DNA of 64,000 nucleotides from the IMG/VR virus record IMGVR_UViG_3300042923_000524, positions 1 through 64,000 of that record, one strand, 5' to 3'. This document shows positions 9,546 through 17,711 of the stretch, piece by piece (positions within the stretch are counted from its first letter, which is position 1; the number at the start of each line of letters is the position of its first letter). Position numbers and translations under genes: made by a program. The notes under the pieces were generated by a model that did no database searches, was not told the DNA's origin, and worked only from the letters and a program-made list of their open reading frames with translations. This DNA is from a virus.

Positions 9546-11792
9546 TTGGGAGAGACAGTTGAATTTAAGGGAACGGTAGTAGCCAATCCCTACAATTCAG
9601 AAGATTATAAAATATATGGTTTATATGTGGATTATAATAAATATCCAAATATAAAAGTTAATAAATATGGTAATGTATCAATTGCAGGAAACATACATAA
9701 CCTTGAAGACGGAGTAGAATATAGCATAAAAGCCACAGAAGAATCAGGTAAGTATGGTATAACTTATAAGATAAACAATATAAAAATGGATAAACCAAAA
9801 AACGAAACATCTGTAAGATTATTTTTATCTCAAATATTAGATAGTCAACAACAAGTAGAAGAAATCATGCGTGAATATCCAGACATAATTGATAGAGTTA
9901 TTAATAATAGGCTGAAAGATGTTAATTTAAAAAAGCTCTATAATATTGGAGAGTTTAGATTTAATGTAATAAAAAGAAGAATTTTTGAGAACTTTGCATT
10001 AGCCGAATTGGTGGATGAGTTTAAAGGCTACATAGAATTTAAAATACTAAAGGTTTTATATGATAAGTATAACTCTATTGAGAGACTTAAAGAAGTGCTA
10101 GTTGACAATCCATATAAATGTCTATGTGGATTGTCACGCATAGCCTTCAAAACAGCAGATAAGATATTATTAGAGTTTAATGATGAATGTAAAAGAATGA
10201 TTGGTTTAGGTGAGAAACCACCTATAGATTTTACTGTTGATTTATTAACTTCACCACAAAGGCAAAAAGCAGCTATAATGTTTCTTTTAGAAGAGAACGA
10301 GAATAATGGCAATACAAGAATAGATATTAAAGAGTTAAGAAAACAATCAGAAACATTAGCTAATAAATGTATAGAACACTTTGTGGATATAATTAAAAAT
10401 GATGAAGATATTTATTTTGATAAAAAGTCTATGACCGTAGCCTTACAAGAAACTTTTGATACTGAGAAATACATAGCAGATAGAATTATAGAAGGCTTAA
10501 AAATAGAAAACAAATGGGAAATAAAAGAAAAAGACTATAGTAGATTAGATGATATAACTCTTACAGACCAACAAATAAAAGTTTTACCAATGGTTTGTAA
10601 TTCAAATATAAGCATTCTTAATGGTTTTGGAGGCTCTGGTAAGACTCAAACTACCAAAGCATTGATAAATATGTTAAAAGAAAATGAAAAATCATTCATA
10701 TTACTATCTCCAACAGGCAGAGCAGCAAAAGTTTTATCAGAATATACCAAAGAACGTGCCTCAACAATACATAGGGGTTTAGCTTATAATCCTTCTATGG
10801 GATGGGGTTATAATGAAGGTTGTCCATTGCCTTATGATATAGTAATAGTAGATGAATGTTCAATGATAGATGTTTTCTTAATGAGAAGATTAATTGAAGC
10901 AATAAATTTTACTAAAACAAAATTAATTATGATAGGAGATTCGGCACAGATACCATCTGTTAGTGCAGGTAATGTTTTCTTTGATTTAATAAACTCAAAA
11001 TTAACACCTATTGTTTCACTTACTCAAATATTTAGATATGGTGAAGGTGGAATATTAACTGTAGCCACTAAAACTAGAAATAGTGAGAAGTTTTTAGAAG
11101 ATTCAAGTCAACCACAATTCTTTGGTACGGATAAGGGATATATGTTTATAGCCACCCCTCAAGAAAAAGTAATAAGTAATGTGGTTGCTTTATATAAAAA
11201 GTTATTAACTAAGTATTCCAAAGAAGATATTTTAATATTATCATCTTATAATATTGGAGAGTATGGTACAGTAAATATCAATAAGTACTTACAACCTATA
11301 TCAAATCCAAATGTGTTAAAAGGTACTTATATTGAGATGGGTGACACTAAATTCTATGAAGATGATATGGTAATACAAACAGTAAATAATTATAAGGCAG
11401 TTAAATATAATTCTGATTTCTGCAATGAAGATGATACTACATTTATACCAAATGGAGAAATAGGTAAGATAATAAAAATTAGTTATAATCAAGTTATTAT
11501 TAAATTTGATGAAGAAGTTGTTTATACTAAAGCAGAATTAACACAAGTAAAATTGGCATATAGTATTAGCACATATAAAGCACAGGGCGGTCAAGCAAAA
11601 GTAGCAATTATTATAACACCAAAAGCTCACACTTTTATGTTAAATAGTAATCTAATATATGTAGCACAAACTAGAGCAAAGGAAAAGGTTTTTCATTTTG
11701 GAGAGGTGGAGACAGTAAACAGAGCTATAAAAAAGAAGGCTGATTTTAATAGAGAAACATATTTACTAGATTTGCTTAAAATAAACCATTAA
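9546..11792 (+). CDS. RecD2-like superfamily 1B helicase
   Basis: 748 aa, TTG start (the ATG at 9541 is out of frame) behind GTAGGTGATGG. An N-terminal OB-like region (VEFKGTVVANP) and helix-hairpin-helix-like repeats are followed by Walker A GFGGSGKTQ (K366), Walker B IVIVDECSMID, motif III IGDSAQIPSV and the C-terminal motif VI region STYKAQGGQ. This is the RecD2/TraA 5'-3' helicase layout without RecB/RecC partners. It closes the replication run and may act on lagging-strand or recombination intermediates. The stop codon merges directly into a copy of the AATATAAAA motif. Confidence 0.85.
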   Translation: MGETVEFKGTVVANPYNSEDYKIYGLYVDYNKYPNIKVNKYGNVSIAGNIHNLEDGVEYSIKATEESGKYGITYKINNIKMDKPKNETSVRLFLSQILDSQQQVEEIMREYPDIIDRVINNRLKDVNLKKLYNIGEFRFNVIKRRIFENFALAELVDEFKGYIEFKILKVLYDKYNSIERLKEVLVDNPYKCLCGLSRIAFKTADKILLEFNDECKRMIGLGEKPPIDFTVDLLTSPQRQKAAIMFLLEENENNGNTRIDIKELRKQSETLANKCIEHFVDIIKNDEDIYFDKKSMTVALQETFDTEKYIADRIIEGLKIENKWEIKEKDYSRLDDITLTDQQIKVLPMVCNSNISILNGFGGSGKTQTTKALINMLKENEKSFILLSPTGRAAKVLSEYTKERASTIHRGLAYNPSMGWGYNEGCPLPYDIVIVDECSMIDVFLMRRLIEAINFTKTKLIMIGDSAQIPSVSAGNVFFDLINSKLTPIVSLTQIFRYGEGGILTVATKTRNSEKFLEDSSQPQFFGTDKGYMFIATPQEKVISNVVALYKKLLTKYSKEDILILSSYNIGEYGTVNINKYLQPISNPNVLKGTYIEMGDTKFYEDDMVIQTVNNYKAVKYNSDFCNEDDTTFIPNGEIGKIIKISYNQVIIKFDEEVVYTKAELTQVKLAYSISTYKAQGGQAKVAIIITPKAHTFMLNSNLIYVAQTRAKEKVFHFGEVETVNRAIKKKADFNRETYLLDLLKINH

Positions 11793-11794
11793 CA

Positions 11795-11804
11795 AATATA
11801 AAAC
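11795..11804 (+). promoter_or_regulatory. intergenic AATATAAAA motif copy
   Basis: AATATAAAAC begins 2 nt after the helicase stop codon and lies 16 nt before the -35 box of the following SigA promoter. Orientation matches the downstream genes. Confidence 0.5.
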
Positions 11805-11820
11805 TAAATAAAAATATCAC

Positions 11821-11848
11821 TTGACAAATGATTCCAAGGTGCTATAAT
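11821..11848 (+). promoter_or_regulatory. strong SigA promoter of the small early genes
   Basis: Perfect -35 TTGACA (11821-11826) and -10 TATAAT (11843-11848) with a 16-bp spacer. The transcript would start near 11855 and has a leader of about 110 nt that can form a small hairpin (AGGGA/TCCCT with inner AGAT/ATCT). It drives the run of small genes starting at 11967. Confidence 0.85.
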
Positions 11849-11940
11849 TAAAGGGAGTAGAGATATAAAATCTTTATTCCCTATTTTAATCTAAATGAAA
11901 ATAGTATTTTGAGGACATTTATAAAAAGTTATTAATAATA

Positions 11941-11950
11941 AATATAAAAT
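11941..11950 (+). promoter_or_regulatory. intergenic AATATAAAAT motif copy before SD
   Basis: AATATAAAAT, 2 nt upstream of the SD AAAGGAGGT of the next gene. No -35 box is seen 16-18 nt upstream of it. Confidence 0.5.
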
Positions 11951-11966
11951 TAAAGGAGGTAAAATA

Positions 11967-12149
11967 TTGAGTAATATTATTACTAGAAGTTATTCTGGAG
12001 CAAGAGACTTATATAATGGAATACCAAATTTAAAAAATTCAACTGTAGTTGATGTAATTTATGAAAAAGACTCGGAAGATTATAAAACAATTTTAATATT
12101 TAAAGATGTAAAAGGAAACGAACATTCAATTATTATTAAGCAAGCATAG
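11967..12149 (+). CDS. small hypothetical protein
   Basis: 60 aa, TTG start with perfect SD AAAGGAGGT six bases upstream. First gene of the early small-gene run, under the 11821 promoter. The predicted fold is mostly beta (STVVDVIYEKD, TILIFKDVKGNEHSIIIK), like a small OB/SH3-type barrel. No family recognised. Confidence 0.75.
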   Translation: MSNIITRSYSGARDLYNGIPNLKNSTVVDVIYEKDSEDYKTILIFKDVKGNEHSIIIKQA

Positions 12150-12169
12150 TAAAAAGGAGAAATTAAACA

Positions 12170-12331
12170 ATGAATAATAATAATAAACTCACAAACGCAG
12201 GGGATTATTTCACAGACTACGAAAAATCATTAAAAGGATTTAAACTATTTAAATGGAGAGTTTGGTGCTTCTTTGATGATATTCATGTTTGGATAGTTTG
12301 TAAGTGGTATAAGATTAGAGGTGAAAAGTAA
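12170..12331 (+). CDS. small aromatic-rich hypothetical protein
   Basis: 53 aa, ATG with SD AAAAGGAGA. It starts with a run of Asn (MNNNNKL) and has a tryptophan-rich second half (FKWRVWCFF, HVWIVCKWYK) that could be an amphipathic or membrane-associated helix. Its stop is 1 nt before the next TTG start. No family recognised. Confidence 0.65.
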   Translation: MNNNNKLTNAGDYFTDYEKSLKGFKLFKWRVWCFFDDIHVWIVCKWYKIRGEK

Positions 12332-12332
12332 A

Positions 12333-12497
12333 TTGGCAAAAGGATATATCTGCGAAGATTGTAAAGAAGAATATTATTATGAAGATGAAATGACATTCTT
12401 AGATTGTGACGATAGTGAAATAATTATGAGTGAAGATAATTGGATTATACCAAGTAAGATAGTGTGTAATATTTGTTACAATGAAGAATCACAATAG
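12333..12497 (+). CDS. zinc-ribbon microprotein
   Basis: 54 aa, TTG start with SD AGGTGA inside the previous gene's end. Two CxxC knuckles (CEDC at 7-10 and CNIC near residue 46) separated by an acidic beta-rich stretch form a plausible zinc ribbon. It is one of several such microproteins in this early region. Function unknown; nucleic-acid or host-protein binding is the usual role of such folds. Confidence 0.65.
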   Translation: MAKGYICEDCKEEYYYEDEMTFLDCDDSEIIMSEDNWIIPSKIVCNICYNEESQ

Positions 12498-12539
12498 TAT
12501 TTACATTCTATCTAAAGTTAAAGAAAGGAGGATATAAAT

Positions 12540-12761
12540 ATGGAAGTTTTAAAATCAATCGGAGAAGTATTGTGGAAACATTTTAAAATTGCAATAGAAG
12601 GTTTAATATTTATTATACTAGCTGTATTAATATTATTTTTACCAATATTTATATTGTGTAGTTTTATGACTAATCCAGTATTGATACTAATAATAGGAAT
12701 TTCAATAGGTTTAATATTAATGATAATGTTTGTTAATATTGTAGTAGAATATAGAAATTAA
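12540..12761 (+). CDS. small membrane protein
   Basis: 73 aa, ATG with SD AAAGGAGG. Two long hydrophobic segments (about residues 18-42 and 46-67) separated by a short SFMTNP turn suggest a two-helix inner-membrane hairpin. There is no signal peptidase site. Early membrane proteins of phages often serve exclusion or membrane remodelling; nothing here decides it. Confidence 0.75.
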   Translation: MEVLKSIGEVLWKHFKIAIEGLIFIILAVLILFLPIFILCSFMTNPVLILIIGISIGLILMIMFVNIVVEYRN

Positions 12762-12783
12762 TAAGAAAGGAGGAAAAGCAACA

Positions 12784-12957
12784 ATGTTAAAAATAGAACA
12801 GTTAAATAAAATCAATACATATTTATGTTATTTAGCACATGGTTTAGATGACAATAAGCTTACTAAAGAAGCCAATAAAGAAATTATGGATTTAGGATGT
12901 AAATGCTTAGATATGATAGATGAACTTAACAAAATTAAAGAATTTACTGAGAGGTAG
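12784..12957 (+). CDS. small helical hypothetical protein
   Basis: 57 aa, ATG with SD AAAGGAGG. Predominantly helical with regular Leu/Ile spacing; Cys at three positions without a CxxC knuckle. It ends 12 nt before the next gene. No family recognised. Confidence 0.7.
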   Translation: MLKIEQLNKINTYLCYLAHGLDDNKLTKEANKEIMDLGCKCLDMIDELNKIKEFTER

Positions 12958-12969
12958 AAAGGAGTAAAA

Positions 12970-13227
12970 ATGGATATTAAAAAGTATGGTAAAGAAGTTA
13001 TTGAATATATAAAAAGTTTATCGGATGAAGAATTTAGTCAATTATTAATAGAAGCAGGAATAGAGAAATGTCCTTATGAAAAAACCGACACGAAAGAATA
13101 TGACAAAGTTATGGAAAGACTTTACAACCAAGAAATAGTTGATATAGACAATGCTATAAACACATTAAAAAGAACAGTAAATAAGGAAGAATTAGAAGAA
13201 AAGTATAGTAAATTTATATCAAAATAA
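12970..13227 (+). CDS. hypothetical helical protein
   Basis: 85 aa, ATG with SD AAAGGAG. Two helical parts flank a CPYEKTD turn. The acidic C-terminal half (NTLKRTVNKEELEEKYSKF) could form a short coiled coil. No family recognised. Confidence 0.75.
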   Translation: MDIKKYGKEVIEYIKSLSDEEFSQLLIEAGIEKCPYEKTDTKEYDKVMERLYNQEIVDIDNAINTLKRTVNKEELEEKYSKFISK

Positions 13228-13258
13228 CCATGAAATAAATCTTTGGAGGAAATTAAAA

Positions 13259-13420
13259 ATGTTTAAAACTTTATTTTGTAAACATAGGTGGTTAGCAGAC
13301 GAAGCTAATCCATACAGTGATAAAAAATATTCTTGTCAATGCTCAAAATGTCTAAAATTAAAATTTATAAAGGGTAAGAAGATACCTAAAGAAAATATAC
13401 TCGATATAACATTTCTTTAA
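13259..13420 (+). CDS. zinc-binding microprotein
   Basis: 53 aa, ATG with SD TTGGAGGA. FCKHRW near the N-terminus and a CxCxxC cluster (SCQCSKC, residues ~35-41) could bind one zinc, as in small phage zinc ribbons that start with CxH. No specific family recognised. Confidence 0.65.
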   Translation: MFKTLFCKHRWLADEANPYSDKKYSCQCSKCLKLKFIKGKKIPKENILDITFL

Positions 13421-13439
13421 AACCTTTGTTTCAAAGACA

Positions 13440-13449
13440 AATATAAAAT
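13440..13449 (+). promoter_or_regulatory. intergenic AATATAAAAT motif copy
   Basis: AATATAAAAT followed by AATAGGAGG, directly in front of the phosphoesterase gene; no -35 box at the expected distance. Confidence 0.5.
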
Positions 13450-13464
13450 AATAGGAGGAATTGA

Positions 13465-14124
13465 ATGATATATTTAATTAGTGATATACATGGAGAATAT
13501 GATTTATTTATAAAATTATTAGAACAAATCAATTTCAACACAAAAGAAGATAAGTTATATATTATAGGAGATGTGGTTGATAGAGGAAAAGATTCAATTA
13601 AAGCACTACAATATATTTATGGAAATCAAGATAGTATGATATTACTAAAAGGCAATCATGAAGATATGATGATAAATGCTTTTAAGTATTACGACAATTA
13701 TCATTGGTTTAGCAATGGAGGAAAAGTAACTTTTGATGAGTATATGAATTTATCTAAAACAGAACAAAATAAGATTTTAAAATACATAAATGAATTACCA
13801 TGTTTATTACAGATTCAAGTTGATAATAAAAAATACATATTATCTCATGCAGGAATTCAAACAGACCATAATGGTAATATAATAGAAACACAAGACCAAG
13901 ATTTTATGTTGTGGTCAAGAGAAGAATTTCTCAACGATACAGAAATTTCAAATGATGTTATGGTAGTAGTGGGTCATACCCCTACAGTATATTTACATAA
14001 AAGTGCTTTGATATGGCATAGTGAATGTGGTAAGAAAATTTGTATAGACTGTGGAGCAGTATTTGGTTATAAACTAGCGTGTTTAAGGCTTGATGATATG
14101 AAAGAATTTTATGTATCTAAATGA
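13465..14124 (+). CDS. serine/threonine-phosphatase-like metallophosphoesterase
   Basis: 219 aa, ATG with SD ATAGGAGG. The calcineurin-like set is complete: SDIHGEYD (residues 6-13), GDVVDRGKD, LKGNHEDMM, SHAG and GHTP with downstream His/Asp. This is the size and order of lambda protein phosphatase and the PrpA/ApaH-like family. Substrates could be phosphoproteins or dinucleoside polyphosphates. Lambda-type homologues are common early phage genes and may reset host signalling or degrade alarmone-like nucleotides. It is preceded by a motif copy, suggesting its own expression unit. Confidence 0.9.
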   Translation: MIYLISDIHGEYDLFIKLLEQINFNTKEDKLYIIGDVVDRGKDSIKALQYIYGNQDSMILLKGNHEDMMINAFKYYDNYHWFSNGGKVTFDEYMNLSKTEQNKILKYINELPCLLQIQVDNKKYILSHAGIQTDHNGNIIETQDQDFMLWSREEFLNDTEISNDVMVVVGHTPTVYLHKSALIWHSECGKKICIDCGAVFGYKLACLRLDDMKEFYVSK

Positions 14125-14232
14125 CATAAAAAACACCTAATACTAACAGTCTACCCACTATAAAATAATGGCTTAAAACAGCTTTAAATCACATGTAATA
14201 ATAGGTAAAAATAAATGATAAGGAGAAATGAA

Positions 14233-14607
14233 ATGGTTAAATTATGGTTTCAACATGAAATACCAAAAGGTTATCAAGAGACTCTAAAAATGAACAATAT
14301 AGATATAAATGATGTTAAATACATAGTAGAAGCAGATAGTGGTGCTGGTGAAATAGCAAAGCAACTAGGAAGTGTAAAAGCAATATCAACTATAACTGAA
14401 CATTGGTTACATGTTGTATATGAAAAACAAAATGATATTACTATTGAAGAATTAGACTTTTCAGTAATGGTTTATAATTCTTTGAAGAGAAATGGAATTA
14501 ATTATAAATCAGAAATAGAACAAATGACAGAAAAAGATATACTTAAAATAAGGAATATGGATACAAGAAGATTATTAGAAATTAAAGAAAAAGTAAACAT
14601 TCAATAA
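14233..14607 (+). CDS. hypothetical protein
   Basis: 124 aa. The in-frame ATG at 14215 precedes the SD AGGAG (14221-14225), so ATG 14233 is the real start. Begins MVKLWFQHEIPKGYQE; an alpha/beta protein with a helical C-terminal third (EKDILKIRNMDTRRLLEIKE). The 90-nt gap upstream shows no promoter or hairpin I would defend. No family recognised. Confidence 0.75.
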   Translation: MVKLWFQHEIPKGYQETLKMNNIDINDVKYIVEADSGAGEIAKQLGSVKAISTITEHWLHVVYEKQNDITIEELDFSVMVYNSLKRNGINYKSEIEQMTEKDILKIRNMDTRRLLEIKEKVNIQ

Positions 14608-14642
14608 AAGCATTATTTGCTTGAAACAGAAAGGAGAATTTA

Positions 14643-14954
14643 ATGAAAGAGATTTTATGTTATCAGTGTGAAATATGTGGTGAAGTACATACCAATAAAA
14701 ATGAAGCATTAAAATGTGAGGGAATTGGTAAACAAGAACCACTTGCTAAAGTAGGAGACTTAATAAACTATAATTACAATGTTAGTGGATTTGAATGTGT
14801 TGGTACTATCAAAGTTAGTAAAATAATACAAGAAGGACATTTTATTAAATATAAAATCAAATCCCAAGATTACGAAGGTAGATGGATTAATGGGTTTTAT
14901 GGAACTGAGTATATTTGGGGTAATAATGAATTTATAAGAAGAACAACTCAATGA
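14643..14954 (+). CDS. zinc-knuckle hypothetical protein
   Basis: 103 aa, ATG with SD AAAGGAG. The N-terminus carries CYQCEICGEVH, with a Cys 16 residues later: a single zinc knuckle fused to a beta-barrel-like domain (VGDLINYNYNVSGFECVGT) that resembles small SH3-like phage folds. Its leader (ATTTGCTTGAAA, 14616-14627) recurs before the gene at 18842. Function unknown. Confidence 0.75.
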   Translation: MKEILCYQCEICGEVHTNKNEALKCEGIGKQEPLAKVGDLINYNYNVSGFECVGTIKVSKIIQEGHFIKYKIKSQDYEGRWINGFYGTEYIWGNNEFIRRTTQ

Positions 14955-14999
14955 CCTCAAAATGGAAATTCTAACGAAATGAAAGGAGAAAAGTAATAT

Positions 15000-15188
15000 A
15001 TGAAAATTATAAGAAATCAATTTGGAATTGCTAAATTTAAAGTTGAAAATGAAGAGGAACGTAATATAGTTAATAGTTATTTAAAATTGTTAGAAACGGC
15101 ACTAAATGATAATGATGGGGATATTGATTATTATATGTGTTGGGATAGTATTCAAAATGATATATTTTATCATTCAAGTTCTGAATAA
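15000..15188 (+). CDS. small acidic hypothetical protein
   Basis: 62 aa, ATG with SD AAAGGAGA. Mixed alpha/beta, acidic overall (ENEEERN, DNDGDIDYY). No motif or family recognised. Confidence 0.7.
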   Translation: MKIIRNQFGIAKFKVENEEERNIVNSYLKLLETALNDNDGDIDYYMCWDSIQNDIFYHSSSE

Positions 15189-15241
15189 ATCTCAACTGAA
15201 TCAATGTTTCATTTAGATATTAATTAAGAAAGGATGATAAA

Positions 15242-15466
15242 ATGAAAAAACACAACATACAACTAGGTTACAAAGATTTACTTGCGATTAAACATAGCCT
15301 TAAAAGAACAATCAAAGCAAAGAATTTTACACTATTAAACTATAATGAATCTGGTCTACATATTAAAGAAATAGAACAATATAAAGCAGACATAGAGCAT
15401 GAAACTAAACTACTAGAAAGAATTACAGAAAAAATTAATTATATTAAAGACTTATATAAAATTTAG
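15242..15466 (+). CDS. coiled-coil small protein
   Basis: 74 aa, ATG with SD AAAGGATG. Almost entirely helical with heptad-like Leu/Ile spacing from residue 10 to the end (HIKEIEQYKADIEHETKLLE). Likely a dimeric coiled coil. No family recognised. Confidence 0.7.
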   Translation: MKKHNIQLGYKDLLAIKHSLKRTIKAKNFTLLNYNESGLHIKEIEQYKADIEHETKLLERITEKINYIKDLYKI

Positions 15467-15494
15467 TGCATATAATGTAAAAGGAGGAATGGAA

Positions 15495-15638
15495 TTGTTA
15501 GAATGTACATATTGTAAAACGCAACTTCTATATCAATATAAATTATCTAAAACAGAAGAATTGTATCAATGTCCAGAATGTAAGAGAGAGTTCATGTATG
15601 ATGCTGAAGATAATTATTTTAGTGAGTTGGAAGATTAA
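15495..15638 (+). CDS. zinc-ribbon microprotein
   Basis: 47 aa. Of two in-frame starts, TTG 15495 lies 7 nt behind the SD GGAGG (15483-15487), while ATG 15489 is only 1 nt away, so TTG is chosen. Two CxxC pairs (CTYC at residues 4-7, CPEC near 27-30) give a compact rubredoxin-like zinc ribbon with an acidic tail. Function unknown. Confidence 0.7.
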   Translation: MLECTYCKTQLLYQYKLSKTEELYQCPECKREFMYDAEDNYFSELED

Positions 15639-15676
15639 ATAACCATAAAAACAATATTTGGTCGAAAGGAGAAGTT

Positions 15677-15949
15677 ATGTTTAGATTAGAAGAAGGTAGA
15701 GAAAAGAAAGGTGGAGTAAACCCACCACCTACAACACCCAAACCAAACTTTCATCCACCTGCTCAAAAGTCTAATAATTATTTTAAATTGTCAGATATTG
15801 AAAGTTGTGCAATGTCAAAAGAAGAAATGTGGAAAACATTAAATGGTAAAACAGTAAAGTGTATACATACTCAAGATGGTGATTTTCATATGTTTGCAGT
15901 GCAAGATTTAGAGTCTAAAAAAGTATATATGCTTGATAATTCAAGATAA
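15677..15949 (+). CDS. hypothetical protein with proline-rich N-terminus
   Basis: 90 aa, ATG with SD AAAGGAG. Residues 13-33 are a Pro/Thr-rich linker (PPPTTPKPNFHPPAQ). The second half is beta-rich (KTVKCIHTQDGDFHMFAVQD). It may tether through the flexible N-terminus. No family recognised. Confidence 0.75.
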   Translation: MFRLEEGREKKGGVNPPPTTPKPNFHPPAQKSNNYFKLSDIESCAMSKEEMWKTLNGKTVKCIHTQDGDFHMFAVQDLESKKVYMLDNSR

Positions 15950-15977
15950 AATTGTTGTTTGGATGAAAGGAGAAACA

Positions 15978-16136
15978 ATGGAAGGATGTAAGGGATATTC
16001 ATATTGGACTGATAATGGAACGGAATATGATTGTGAATATGAGTTTGCAGGAGATATAGATTGTGGAGATTGTATCTTTAACGTTTATGGAGGTACACAA
16101 GACCCTAGAATAAATAACTATGAAAATGAAGAATAG
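15978..16136 (+). CDS. Cys-rich microprotein
   Basis: 52 aa from ATG 15978, which has SD AAAGGAG at 15966-15972. An in-frame ATG at 15933 lies inside the previous gene without an SD and is rejected. Cys at MEGCKG, EYDCEYE and DIDCGDCIF could form one zinc site. The C-terminal tail is polar. No family recognised. Confidence 0.65.
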   Translation: MEGCKGYSYWTDNGTEYDCEYEFAGDIDCGDCIFNVYGGTQDPRINNYENEE

Positions 16137-16228
16137 TTCAAGTGCTACAACCATTGTAATTGCTTGATTGTAGAAATGAAATATTTTGATGAAATGAGAC
16201 CTTTATCTAGATATGAAAGGAGATTATT

Positions 16229-16411
16229 ATGTTAAAAATCGAATGTAATTGTGGTCAAAAGGGTTACTTAGAATATATGTATGATGAAAATGATATGATT
16301 ACTTTATCATTAGACATTGACACTATGAACGTTAATTATAGTGAATATTCTGGATTGCAGTTTAAGTGTCCTAAATGTAAAAAAACTTATGATATTATAA
16401 GAGTTCAATAA
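16229..16411 (+). CDS. zinc-ribbon microprotein
   Basis: 60 aa, ATG with SD AAAGGAGA. IECNCGQKG at the start and FKCPKCKKTYD near the end supply two metal-binding knuckles of a zinc ribbon, with a beta hairpin between. The 92-nt gap upstream contains no further gene that I can support. Confidence 0.7.
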   Translation: MLKIECNCGQKGYLEYMYDENDMITLSLDIDTMNVNYSEYSGLQFKCPKCKKTYDIIRVQ

Positions 16412-16450
16412 GTTTCATCAGAAACTAGATTTTATTGAAAGGAGAGAAAC

Positions 16451-16603
16451 ATGTTAAAAATATTAATACTTAATAATCAAAAGGAAGATGGAAGATTTGT
16501 AATATTAGGTTTTGAAATATTTGGTTGGGGATTCGGATTAGGTGCATCCACAGGAAAATATTTAGATACTTTTGCAATAGGTATTGTGACTTATATATTA
16601 TAA
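16451..16603 (+). CDS. small hydrophobic protein
   Basis: 50 aa, ATG with SD AAAGGAGAG. It has a Gly-rich aromatic hydrophobic stretch (VILGFEIFGWGFGLGAS) and a hydrophobic C-terminus (FAIGIVTYIL). Probably membrane associated. Its stop runs into a motif copy. Confidence 0.6.
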   Translation: MLKILILNNQKEDGRFVILGFEIFGWGFGLGASTGKYLDTFAIGIVTYIL

Positions 16604-16605
16604 AC

Positions 16606-16615
16606 AATATAAAAT
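16606..16615 (+). promoter_or_regulatory. intergenic AATATAAAAT motif copy
   Basis: AATATAAAAT 2 nt after the TAA of the small hydrophobic gene and upstream of the next SD. Confidence 0.5.
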
Positions 16616-16640
16616 TAATAAATAGGAAGTGATGTTTAAA

Positions 16641-17021
16641 ATGACGGAATGGAGAAAATTGACATCACGAATGACTAAGTGGGAAGTAAAATACCTACAG
16701 GAATTAATAAATAATAACAAGTTTGATTATACTTATTACTCATACATAAGGTTGAATGAACGTGAAATACCAGAAACATCAGTTGAAAAGACAATTAAAT
16801 ATGGAAACATAATAGAGTTCCATTACAAAGATGGGGATGCTAGAGTGTTATTGAGGGGTAGGTCAAATGTAGATGGATATTCTATCTGTGTTGTTTTGAG
16901 CCTAAGTAAGAAACAAATTATTACAATCTACAAGAATGAGTTTATGGATAACCACGATACATTACACAATGAGATTTATAATAATAAAATAGATATAATG
17001 AAATATATAAAAGTAAGTTAA
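16641..17021 (+). CDS. hypothetical protein
   Basis: 126 aa from ATG 16641; in-frame GTG 16629 and ATG 16632 sit in or next to the SD AGGAAGTGA (16624-16632). The N-terminus is helical (KLTSRMTKWEVKYLQELINN), followed by beta strands (TIKYGNIIEFHYKDG, SICVVLSLSKKQIITIYK). No family recognised. Confidence 0.7.
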   Translation: MTEWRKLTSRMTKWEVKYLQELINNNKFDYTYYSYIRLNEREIPETSVEKTIKYGNIIEFHYKDGDARVLLRGRSNVDGYSICVVLSLSKKQIITIYKNEFMDNHDTLHNEIYNNKIDIMKYIKVS

Positions 17022-17032
17022 GGAGGAAGGAA

Positions 17033-17392
17033 ATGAATAATAGAAAACAAAAAGTATTTAGTATGTTAGATTCACTTACTAAAAAGGAAATCTATGATTA
17101 CATAAAGGAACGAAATATAATAGCAAAAGGCATGAAAGAAGATTTAAGTAGGATTGCTAAAACAAAACAACCATCTCATTTTGAAACTTTATCAAATAAT
17201 ATTACTGGTAATCTAAATGAGATTCTGAGTAATCATTATAGATTAGGCGAAGCTTACATAGTCGCTTTTGTACTAGAGTGTTTTTATGACAATAAATATA
17301 AAATAAAAGATTTACAATGGTACTTAAAAGAAATGATAAAAGCAGATGAAACATTAAAAGAATATGTTTATGAAATAATGAAAGATTTTTAA
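17033..17392 (+). CDS. hypothetical helical protein
   Basis: 119 aa, ATG with SD AAGGAGG. All-helical. It starts NRKQKVFSMLDSLTKKEI and has a SAP- or HTH-like short helical N-terminus (LTKKEIYDYIKERNI). The acidic C-terminal helix ends in EYVYEIMKDF. DNA binding is conceivable but not shown. Confidence 0.7.
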   Translation: MNNRKQKVFSMLDSLTKKEIYDYIKERNIIAKGMKEDLSRIAKTKQPSHFETLSNNITGNLNEILSNHYRLGEAYIVAFVLECFYDNKYKIKDLQWYLKEMIKADETLKEYVYEIMKDF

Positions 17393-17438
17393 GTTTTAAT
17401 AGAATTAGATTTCTATTGAGATATTGAAAGGAGAAAGT

Positions 17439-17663
17439 ATGTTTGAAAAGAATCCTAAATATACAATGAAAAATTTTCATCAATTAGTTAATCAAGAAAT
17501 CATTACAGTTGAATTAACAAAAGATGAATTACATTGTTTACAAAACTTTCTAGATGAATATGTAAGTATGTTTAAAAGACCCTCCTTGCAACTAGGAACA
17601 CACAAAGATGTTATAAATGCGTTATATAAGCTAGGTATGGTTAATGTAAAAGATATTGTTTAA
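17439..17663 (+). CDS. hypothetical helical protein
   Basis: 74 aa from ATG 17439 with SD AAAGGAG (17427-17433); an in-frame TTG at 17424 precedes the SD and is rejected. Three helices are predicted, with the central VELTKDELHCLQNFLDEYV resembling small phage helical-bundle proteins. No family recognised. Confidence 0.7.
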   Translation: MFEKNPKYTMKNFHQLVNQEIITVELTKDELHCLQNFLDEYVSMFKRPSLQLGTHKDVINALYKLGMVNVKDIV

Positions 17664-17711
17664 TATGTAAATAAAATATAACTTTGATTGAATTATTAGA
17701 AAGGAGGATTT

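Noticed and set aside
14125-14232. Promoter in the gap before gene 14233
   Set aside because: TATAAA-like sequence present but no -35 at a workable distance.
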